A stretch of DNA of 64,000 nt from an uncultured delta proteobacterium. GTDB taxonomy: Bacteria; Desulfobacterota; Desulfobulbia; Desulfobulbales; Desulfurivibrionaceae. The first letter of the stretch is position 1. Every line of letters starts with the position of its first letter. The notes beneath the pieces are model-generated. The model had not been told where the DNA came from. It did no database searches and saw only the letters and a list, made by a program, of their open reading frames with translations. The position numbers were made by a program, and so were the translations under genes. Of this stretch, positions 1-6,376 are shown in pieces. Location: NCBI GenBank assembly GCA_903869265.1, contig CAIPYE010000014.1, positions 186,001 through 250,000 of the forward strand, read 5' to 3'.

Positions 1-630
1 GACGCTGAGCTGGTCGGCTTTGTCCGCATCTATGTGCGCAAGCTTAACGATCTGCTGGATCGCCACATGGATCAAGTGCCGCAGGACAGCATCAAGAACA
101 AGCTGATTCGCGACTTCTTCGACACCCTGCGCCCGGAGTATGGCGACACGGTAATCAACCGGGCTCAGGCCTTTCTCAAGGCGGTCAAGGAGATCGTCAA
201 ACGAAACTTCTCCCCCAAGTATTTCTACCGCACCTCGGAGATCATCGAAGAAGCCCGCGGGCTGGGGGCGGGGGTGGTCATTCCCCATCCGGAGCAGTTC
301 TGGCCCATCCTCCTGGCCGACTATGACGTGGATGGCTATGAGGTCTGGAACCCCCAGTCCTGGGAGTACACTGATTTTCTCATCACCGTGCTCAACCGGA
401 AAAATCGGGAGGCCGGCCCATCGACAAAACGTCTGCTGGTTTTCATGGGGGACGACACCCACATGAGCGAGAAGACCCGATCTCCGCATGAACGCGATCA
501 CTTCAAGGCCTCCCGGGAGATCGGGGTGCAACCGCCCTGGAGTGACCAGGCCATCCGCAAGAAGCTGGTGGTGGCCCACATGGACAAACACGATGTAATG
601 GAGGAATACAGGACGAGACTGGCAGGATGA
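1..630 (+). CDS. C-terminal part of a PHP-like protein (5' end outside window)
   Basis: The reading frame is open from base 1, so the start lies upstream; about 209 residues are visible. The sequence contains VVIPHPEQFWPILL and MGDDTHMSE, His/Asp-rich segments reminiscent of the metal-binding strands of PHP-type phosphoesterases, and it ends in a charged helical tail. It lies 53 bases before the amphi-Trp gene on the same strand, so it may be the preceding gene of the GAK operon. No complete domain can be defined from this fragment. The PHP assignment is tentative and an uncharacterised metal hydrolase is equally possible. Confidence 0.45.
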   Translation, partial: DAELVGFVRIYVRKLNDLLDRHMDQVPQDSIKNKLIRDFFDTLRPEYGDTVINRAQAFLKAVKEIVKRNFSPKYFYRTSEIIEEARGLGAGVVIPHPEQFWPILLADYDVDGYEVWNPQSWEYTDFLITVLNRKNREAGPSTKRLLVFMGDDTHMSEKTRSPHERDHFKASREIGVQPPWSDQAIRKKLVVAHMDKHDVMEEYRTRLAG

Positions 631-683
631 CCCAGGATTGTATCTGTTGAGGCTTTTCAGGAAACCACTAAACCGTTCGAGGT

Positions 684-962
684 ATGAATATGTCCACCAA
701 GAAATTTGACTACGAATCATTGCAGGACGGCCACTCCATCAAGACCTATCTGGTCTCCCTGATCGACTCCATCGAGAAGGGACGCATCATCCTCAAGTCC
801 AACGGGGACGAAATGGCCATGCGGGTAGGGGATCTGATGAAATTTTCAGTCCAGGCCAAGAACAAGGACGGGCAAAACAAGCTTTCCATAAAACTATCCT
901 GGTCGGAGATCAAGCCTGTCATCAAAGACGAACGCTCTTCCTCCATGAGCATCGGATCATAG
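684..962 (+). CDS. amphi-Trp domain protein (GAK-associated)
   Basis: A 92-residue soluble protein with the amphi-Trp layout: a helical first half (DGHSIKTYLVSLIDSIEKG), a strand pair (RIILKSNGDEM) and a closing strand KLSIKLSW. Established knowledge: the amphi-Trp family (TIGR04354) is a small protein found repeatedly beside the HprK-related kinase, ATP-grasp and CofD-related genes of the GAK system, with no known biochemical role. Inference: its size and position suit a substrate or carrier modified by the neighbouring enzymes. ATG 684 or ATG 690 could be the start. The next gene begins 13 bases downstream, indicating an operon. Confidence 0.8.
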   Translation: MNMSTKKFDYESLQDGHSIKTYLVSLIDSIEKGRIILKSNGDEMAMRVGDLMKFSVQAKNKDGQNKLSIKLSWSEIKPVIKDERSSSMSIGS

Positions 963-975
963 TGGTGCAAGAACC

Positions 976-2625
976 ATGCTGACGGCTGCACTCAAGGAAA
1001 ACTTAAGTTTTATGGTTGTCGAGGTTGCCCGGCAACTCGACGATACCGCCGGTGTCCTGACCAGCGGCGAAGTCTCGGCCTTCCCGAAAATCAACAGCCG
1101 GGACGACTACATCGACAATCTGAAAACAGTGATCGAGAACCGCTGTTTCAGCACCTTGAGCGAGGCGAGATCCATTACCCAGCGCGAGAGAGATCGCATC
1201 CAGGCAACCCACACCATCTGCGTCAACCTGGAACGCATCGGCGATTTCGCCGTCAGCGCGGTGGACCAGCTCCATTACCTCAAGAAACAGACCATTCTCC
1301 AGCATTTCGATTATCAGCAGATCTTCGATATTCTCGCCGAGCACCTGCATGTGGTCATCCCGGTGCTCGAAAGCGGCAACATGGGCCAGGCCCTCGCCAT
1401 CTGCCGGGCCGAGAACCAGATCGACGCCATCTATAAGGAAAATTTCGACAAGATCATGGAGGAACTCCGGGGCGGCAAGGAGATCGAAAACCTGATTACC
1501 GTGCTGTTCATCTTCCGGTACCTGGAGCGAATGGGTGACTCGCTGCTCAATATCGGCGAGGCCTTGCTCCTTTCCATTCTGGGAGAGAAGATCAAGATCG
1601 AGCAATTCCAGGCCCTGGAAGAAACCCTGAGCAGATCCGGCGTGCGCACCAATCTGTCTGAAGTGGAGTTTTCCTCCATCCTGGGCAGCCGTTCAGGATG
1701 CCGCATCCGCAAGGTCCAAGGGCCTAATGAGCAACCGCTGATCGCCCCCCAGACGCAGAGCAGCATCTTCAAAGAGGGCAACAAAGAAAAAATCCTGGCC
1801 GAAAAAAACAATCTGGAGCGCTGGAACGAGATATTTCCTGATTTAACCCCCAGACTGTTCAGCCATCAGGAATCGGAGGAGACAGCCTCCCTGCTGGTGG
1901 AATTTCTCCCCGGCCAAACCCTTGAAGCCATAATTCTCAAGGGCGACCCCGACGAGTTGGACATGGTGTGCAAACTGCTGCATGCCACTGTTCTGGAGAT
2001 ATGGCAACGGACCAAAAAAAAGGTCCCGGTCAAGGCCAACTTCATCCCGCAAATCATGTCCCGGATGCACAGCGTTCTCAGTGTGCATCCCGATTTTCAC
2101 CGGGTCCGCCAGGATATTGGTTCCTCGGAGGTCATGCCCACCGAGGAGTTGCTTGAGAAATGCCAGCGCATCGAAGAAAATCTGGCAGCCCCCTTCTCTG
2201 TCTTCATTCACGGCGATTTTAATGTCAACAACATCATCTACAACGCGGTCAAGGGGCGCATACAGCTGATTGATCTCTATCGATCCCGCGAGTCGGACTA
2301 TGTTCAGGATGTGTCGGTATTCATCGTCTCCAACTTTAGACAGCCGGTTTTTAAAACGCACCTGCGTGACCGGCTCAACTGGATCACCCGGGACATGTAC
2401 GAATTAGCCAAGGAATTTGCCGCCCAGCAAGGCGACGAAACCTTCGAGGTGCGCATGGCCCTGGCCCTGGCCCGCTCCTTCTACACCTCAACCCGCTTTG
2501 AGTGGAACAACGATTTTGCCCATGAAATGTTCATGCGTTCCCACTTTCTGCTGGAAAAGGTGCTGGCGCATCAGGACAGCCCATGGCGCACCTTTTCCCT
2601 CCCTTCCAGCATCATGTACTATTGA
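976..2625 (+). CDS. PhoU-domain / aminoglycoside phosphotransferase-like kinase fusion
   Basis: A 549-residue soluble protein joining two folds. Residues 1-205 resemble PhoU: two helical repeats with the signatures NLERIGDF and YLERMGDS, the family's acidic metal-binding pattern. Residues from about 230 resemble the APH/choline kinase fold: the catalytic loop HGDFNVNN starts near residue 412, followed by IDLYRSRESDYVQD, where the metal-binding Asp is expected. The usual glycine-rich nucleotide loop is hard to see, so the N-lobe may be unusual. The gene sits between the amphi-Trp and ATP-grasp genes (13- and 23-base gaps). Inference: a small-molecule or protein kinase belonging to the GAK system; the substrate is unknown. 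Confidence 0.75.
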   Translation: MLTAALKENLSFMVVEVARQLDDTAGVLTSGEVSAFPKINSRDDYIDNLKTVIENRCFSTLSEARSITQRERDRIQATHTICVNLERIGDFAVSAVDQLHYLKKQTILQHFDYQQIFDILAEHLHVVIPVLESGNMGQALAICRAENQIDAIYKENFDKIMEELRGGKEIENLITVLFIFRYLERMGDSLLNIGEALLLSILGEKIKIEQFQALEETLSRSGVRTNLSEVEFSSILGSRSGCRIRKVQGPNEQPLIAPQTQSSIFKEGNKEKILAEKNNLERWNEIFPDLTPRLFSHQESEETASLLVEFLPGQTLEAIILKGDPDELDMVCKLLHATVLEIWQRTKKKVPVKANFIPQIMSRMHSVLSVHPDFHRVRQDIGSSEVMPTEELLEKCQRIEENLAAPFSVFIHGDFNVNNIIYNAVKGRIQLIDLYRSRESDYVQDVSVFIVSNFRQPVFKTHLRDRLNWITRDMYELAKEFAAQQGDETFEVRMALALARSFYTSTRFEWNNDFAHEMFMRSHFLLEKVLAHQDSPWRTFSLPSSIMYY

Positions 2626-2648
2626 CATTCTCCTAAAGAGGTCTTTCC

Positions 2649-3524
2649 TTGAAAAAAATTGGCGTTGTTGGCATTCCTGGCGGCTGGTCCTCCGAAAAGC
2701 TCGCCGATGCGGTTGCGGAACGCACCGGTTTCCGCCTGCTGGTGGATCCGGGTGCATTGCGGCTCGATTTGCCTTCGGGCCGGATCCTGTTCGGCGAGGT
2801 GGAACTCAACTCCCTGGACGGCCTGATCATCAAAAAAATCGGCAAGTACTACTCCCCGGATCTGCTTGACCGGCTGGAGGTCTTCCGTTTTTTGTCCGGG
2901 CAGGGACTGCCGATATTTTCCAACCCCTTGAATATCATCCGGGTGCTGGACCGGCTCACCTGCACCATTACCCTGCAGCTCGCCAACATTCCCATGCCGC
3001 CGCTGACCATCACCGAGGATGTGGATGTGGCCCTTGACGCGGTGGCTCTCTATGGCGAGGCGGTATTCAAGCCCCTTTACTCCACCAAGGCGCGGGGAAT
3101 GATCGTGTTGCGGCCCGACGAGGATACCCGCGCAATCATCGAAGACTATAAAGCCGAGCACCGAATCATGTACATTCAAAAAAAGATCGATCTGAACGGC
3201 CGCGACCTGGGCGTGGTGTTTCTTGGCGGCCAGTACCTCACCACCTACGCCAGAACCACCCGCAACGACTCGTGGAACACCACCACCGCCTCCGGCGGCA
3301 AATATCAGCCCTACGACCCGCCGGAGGAGATCATCGCCTTGGCCCGCAAGGCCCAGGCTCCCTTTGGCCTCGATTTCACCTGCGTCGATGTGGTGGAAAC
3401 CGTCGACGGGCTGCGGGTGTTCGAAGTCTCCGCCTTTGGCGGTTTCCGTGGCATTCAAGAGGCAAGCGGCATTGATGCAGCCCAACACTATGCGGACTAT
3501 GTCTGCGGGAAGGTGGGGGCATGA
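2649..3524 (+). CDS. GAK system ATP-grasp enzyme
   Basis: A 291-residue RimK-like ATP-grasp protein, matching what is known of TIGR04356. Visible elements: an N-terminal Rossmann-like strand (KKIGVVGIPGG), ATP-grasp strands AVFKPLYSTKARG and MYIQKKIDLNGRDLG, a basic loop, TTTASGGKYQPY, and a metal-site strand with FEVSAFGGFRGI. The start is TTG at 2649, supported by an AAAGAGG-like ribosome site just upstream. It overlaps the kinase gene by four bases (ATGA), so translation is coupled. Family members ligate a carboxylate to an amine or thiol using ATP; the substrate in this system is not known. Cytoplasmic. Confidence 0.82.
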   Translation: MKKIGVVGIPGGWSSEKLADAVAERTGFRLLVDPGALRLDLPSGRILFGEVELNSLDGLIIKKIGKYYSPDLLDRLEVFRFLSGQGLPIFSNPLNIIRVLDRLTCTITLQLANIPMPPLTITEDVDVALDAVALYGEAVFKPLYSTKARGMIVLRPDEDTRAIIEDYKAEHRIMYIQKKIDLNGRDLGVVFLGGQYLTTYARTTRNDSWNTTTASGGKYQPYDPPEEIIALARKAQAPFGLDFTCVDVVETVDGLRVFEVSAFGGFRGIQEASGIDAAQHYADYVCGKVGA

Positions 3525-4609
3525 AGGTGACACCCATGGCCCGCCAACAACTGGTGCAGCACATCCGCTCGGAGTTCCCCGCAACCGAACAGCTCATTCT
3601 CGCCTTTGACGACTGCCGGATCGGGGTGCAGACCAATTCCCCCGACCTGACGGATAATCTGCGGGAGTACTTCAGCGATTTTATTTCGGACGGTTCGGCA
3701 TGGGACATGCTGATCACTGCCCATGAAGCGCTGCCGTTGGAACTTCCCCATGTTTTCATGACCAAAGAGCCGGACCCTGGCAAGAACAAGATCAAGGAGG
3801 AGTTTATCGATCTGCCCGACGGTCGTATTGTGCGCAAACGGCTCACCGGCATGGTTTTCGTCTTCGGTAGCGATGACAGCGTGGCCGTCGGACCCTGCCT
3901 GGCAAACGCCAATCAGGTGATCAACTTCATCAACAACCGTTTTATCAGCTGGAAACTCCGGCAGGGCTGCCTGCTGGGCCATGCTGCCGGCATTACTTTG
4001 CATGGCCGTGGCTTGGCCCTAGCCGGGTTCTCGGGCATGGGCAAATCCACCCTGGCCCTACATCTGATGAGCCGTGGCGTGAATTTTATCAGCAATGACC
4101 GGGTGATGATCCGGGAGGATGGCGATGGGCTTTTCATGTACGGGATAGCTAAGCTTCCCCGCATCAATCCCGGCACGGCACTCAACAACCCCGACCTGGC
4201 CAAGGTAATCCCGCCCCAGGACCGGGAGCGCTTTGCCAACCTCGCCACGGAGGAACTCTGGAATTTGGAACACAAATACGACGTGTTCCTCGACCATTGC
4301 TTTGGTCCTGGTCGATTCTCCCTGGCAGCCCCCATGGAGGGGTTGGTGATCCTTAATTGGCAGCGAAACCAGGCACCCACTGTGATTCGTGAGGTGGACA
4401 TCCGGCACCGGCGTGATCTTCTGCCTGCTTTCATGAAATCCGCCGGCCTTTTTTTCCTGCCCGAACATGGCGAGGAGATCGATCATTCCGAGGATGCCTA
4501 TCTGGAGCTTCTCGCAAAAACACGGGTGTTCGAAATCAGCGGCGGCATAAATTTCGAACGGGCCTGCGATGCGTGCCTGGCGATTCTAAGCGAAGGTTGC
4601 GAGCAATGA
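3521..4609 (+). CDS. HprK-related kinase B (GAK system)
   Basis: A 362-residue protein whose C-terminal two thirds resemble the HPr kinase/phosphorylase core: Walker A GFSGMGKST near residue 168, followed by SNDRVMI in the position of the HprK SDD-type motif. The first 150 residues form a separate domain. Established knowledge: TIGR04355 members are HprK homologues encoded beside GAK ATP-grasp and CofD-related genes. No HPr gene is visible here, so the target is probably not HPr. ATG at 3521 overlaps the ATP-grasp stop codon. Confidence 0.85.
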   Translation: MKVTPMARQQLVQHIRSEFPATEQLILAFDDCRIGVQTNSPDLTDNLREYFSDFISDGSAWDMLITAHEALPLELPHVFMTKEPDPGKNKIKEEFIDLPDGRIVRKRLTGMVFVFGSDDSVAVGPCLANANQVINFINNRFISWKLRQGCLLGHAAGITLHGRGLALAGFSGMGKSTLALHLMSRGVNFISNDRVMIREDGDGLFMYGIAKLPRINPGTALNNPDLAKVIPPQDRERFANLATEELWNLEHKYDVFLDHCFGPGRFSLAAPMEGLVILNWQRNQAPTVIREVDIRHRRDLLPAFMKSAGLFFLPEHGEEIDHSEDAYLELLAKTRVFEISGGINFERACDACLAILSEGCEQ

Positions 4610-4634
4610 CGGACGGATTGTCGGGTCTCATCTC

Positions 4635-5828
4635 ATGAAAATCAAGGTACAGAGGGAGATTACCCTGCCGGATCCCGTGAGGGTGGAACTCTACCGCCGC
4701 ACCCCCGAACTGGGGCCGCGGCTTCTCTTCTTCAGTGGCGGCAGCGCTCTGCGCGGGGTGAGTCGGGAACTGATCCGCTATACCCACAACTCCTGCCATA
4801 TCATGACCGCTGTTGATTCCGGGGGCAGCTCGGCCACCCTGCGGAAAGCCTTTTCCATGCCCTCCATCGGCGACATCCGGGCCCGTCTCATGGATCTAGC
4901 CGATCAGAGCGTGCAGGGCAACCCGGAAATGTATCGGCTCTTTGCCTATCGCTTCTCCAAAGAAACGGAACAAGACCCGCTCCTTGAGGAACTACGGACC
5001 ATGGTGACCGGCAGGCACCGGTTGGTATCGGCCATACCCAATCCCTTGCGCAAGATTGTCCGCCATCACCTGAAAATCTTTCTCACCCGGATGCCTCAAG
5101 ACTTTGACCTGCGAGGGGCCAGTATCGGGAATCTGGTGCTTACTGCCGGGTATCTGGACAATGGCCGGCACCTCGACCCAGTGATCTTTCTCTTTTCGAA
5201 ACTAGTCGAGGCGCGGGGCACGGTCCGGCCGGTACTCAACCGCTATCTTCACTTGGGAGCGATGCTTGCCGACGGTCAGGTGGTGGTGGGACAGCACCTG
5301 CTTACCGGCAAGGAAGTTCCTCCCCTGGACCAAAAGATCGTCCACCTCTTTCTGACCATGACAACCTCGGCTACCACCAAGGGCGAGGTATGGCCAAGGG
5401 TACGCGACAAGCTCCCCGAACTGATCCTTTCCGCCCAGCTGATCTGCTATCCCATGGGGAGCTTCTATTCCAGCGTCATCGTCAGCCTGTTGCCGGAGGG
5501 GGTGACCGAGGCCATCCAGGGAAACGTCTGTCCAAAAGTCTATATTCCCAGCATGGGTAAAGACCCGGAGGCAGTTGGTCTGAATCTCATGGATCAGATC
5601 GAAACCCTGCTGCGCTACCTGAAGAAAAACAGGCCTGAGATCCCAACCCAGCAGGTGCTGAACTGTGTCCTCATTGACTCAAAGAATGGAGGATACTCAG
5701 GAGAAGTGGAGCAAGAAAGGCTTGCGGAACTGGGAATTCAGTTGATCGATTGCCCGCTGGTCAGCGAGGAAAGCGCGCCCTATTGCGAGCCCAAGCTGCT
5801 GGTCCCCCTGCTGCTTTCGTTGTCCTAA
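4635..5828 (+). CDS. CofD-related protein of the GAK system
   Basis: A 397-residue homologue of CofD/YvcK-type 2-phospho-L-lactate transferases. The N-terminus has LLFFSGGSALRGVSREL followed by TAVDSGGSSATLRKAF, the family's nucleotide-binding glycine loops. A later stretch (GNLVLTAGYLDNG) matches the CofD region that contacts the acceptor. Established knowledge: TIGR04357 is a distinct CofD branch co-occurring with HprK-related kinase B and the GAK ATP-grasp enzyme; coenzyme F420 synthesis is not implied, and no other F420 gene is present. It follows the kinase by 25 bases. Inference: it transfers a phosphoryl-containing group to an unknown acceptor. Confidence 0.82.
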   Translation: MKIKVQREITLPDPVRVELYRRTPELGPRLLFFSGGSALRGVSRELIRYTHNSCHIMTAVDSGGSSATLRKAFSMPSIGDIRARLMDLADQSVQGNPEMYRLFAYRFSKETEQDPLLEELRTMVTGRHRLVSAIPNPLRKIVRHHLKIFLTRMPQDFDLRGASIGNLVLTAGYLDNGRHLDPVIFLFSKLVEARGTVRPVLNRYLHLGAMLADGQVVVGQHLLTGKEVPPLDQKIVHLFLTMTTSATTKGEVWPRVRDKLPELILSAQLICYPMGSFYSSVIVSLLPEGVTEAIQGNVCPKVYIPSMGKDPEAVGLNLMDQIETLLRYLKKNRPEIPTQQVLNCVLIDSKNGGYSGEVEQERLAELGIQLIDCPLVSEESAPYCEPKLLVPLLLSLS

Positions 5829-5853
5829 CGTGGCCTTAGCCGAAGGGGAAGGG

Positions 5854-6105
5854 ATGGATAAGCAGCACAGCGGGCAAGAACCTGATTTAAAAAGCCTGGA
5901 GCGCATCGTCATTGATCTGGCCGCGCAGTTCCGGGTGGAGCCGGAAACTGTCAGGCCGTTATTGATGCGCGCCTACCAGGATATCAGGGCAGTGGCGGTG
6001 GTCAAGGATTTTGTCTCCATTTTTGCCATGCGCTTGGTGCGTGACCGGTTTTATGGGGATAAGGGGCAGAACAACCGACAAGGGGAACGAGGATTTTGTG
6101 ATTGA
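5854..6105 (+). CDS. DUF3562-like small protein
   Basis: The preferred start is ATG 5854, preceded by AGGGGAAGGG, giving 83 residues; an upstream GTG at 5830 would add eight. The sequence is helical with LERIVIDLAAQFRVEP, then VVKDFVSIFAMRLVRDRF, resembling the DUF3562 pattern in which a helix-turn-helix-sized region is followed by VKDFLPxLxxRRVR. Cytoplasmic, no signal peptide. It lies 25 bases after the CofD-related gene, so it may be the last GAK operon gene, but DUF3562 is not a defined GAK component. Function unknown. Confidence 0.6.
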   Translation: MDKQHSGQEPDLKSLERIVIDLAAQFRVEPETVRPLLMRAYQDIRAVAVVKDFVSIFAMRLVRDRFYGDKGQNNRQGERGFCD

Positions 6106-6187
6106 AAGATTCCAGATAAAAGGGTATGAGCTTTCCATGTAAATGGTGGAGCTGTCCGCCTGTTTGTTGTTAAATCTTGGAGGAATT

Positions 6188-6322
6188 ATGAGTAGCCCCG
6201 ATGGCAGTAGTAGCCCGACAGTGAGTCAACCCGTAGCTCAAAACGAAGACGAAGACCCTGGCTCGTGTTGTTGTAGTTGCGTGGCTGTTTTGACGAATCG
6301 TTCCCTCCTCATGATCATCTGA
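6188..6322 (+). CDS. Candidate 44-residue leader ORF before the Mg2+ P-ATPase
   Basis: ATG at 6188 follows a strong ribosome site (TTGGAGGA, five-base spacing). The product begins MSSPDGSSSPTVSQPV, then carries the acidic-proline run NEDEDP and a Cys cluster CCCSC, ending LLMII. The stop at 6320-6322 is 54 bases before the transporter start. Known parallel: enterobacterial mgtA is controlled by a short leader peptide (MgtL) in which acidic and proline codons destabilise ribosomes at low Mg2+. The composition and position here suggest an analogous leader, but there is no sequence homology to MgtL and no attenuator was defined. A genuine small protein is also possible. Confidence 0.45.
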   Translation: MSSPDGSSSPTVSQPVAQNEDEDPGSCCCSCVAVLTNRSLLMII

Positions 6323-6376
6323 ACGACGGTTCGCCTTCAGCCGCCTTCTTTCCTCGCGGCCTTCATGAGGTGAACC

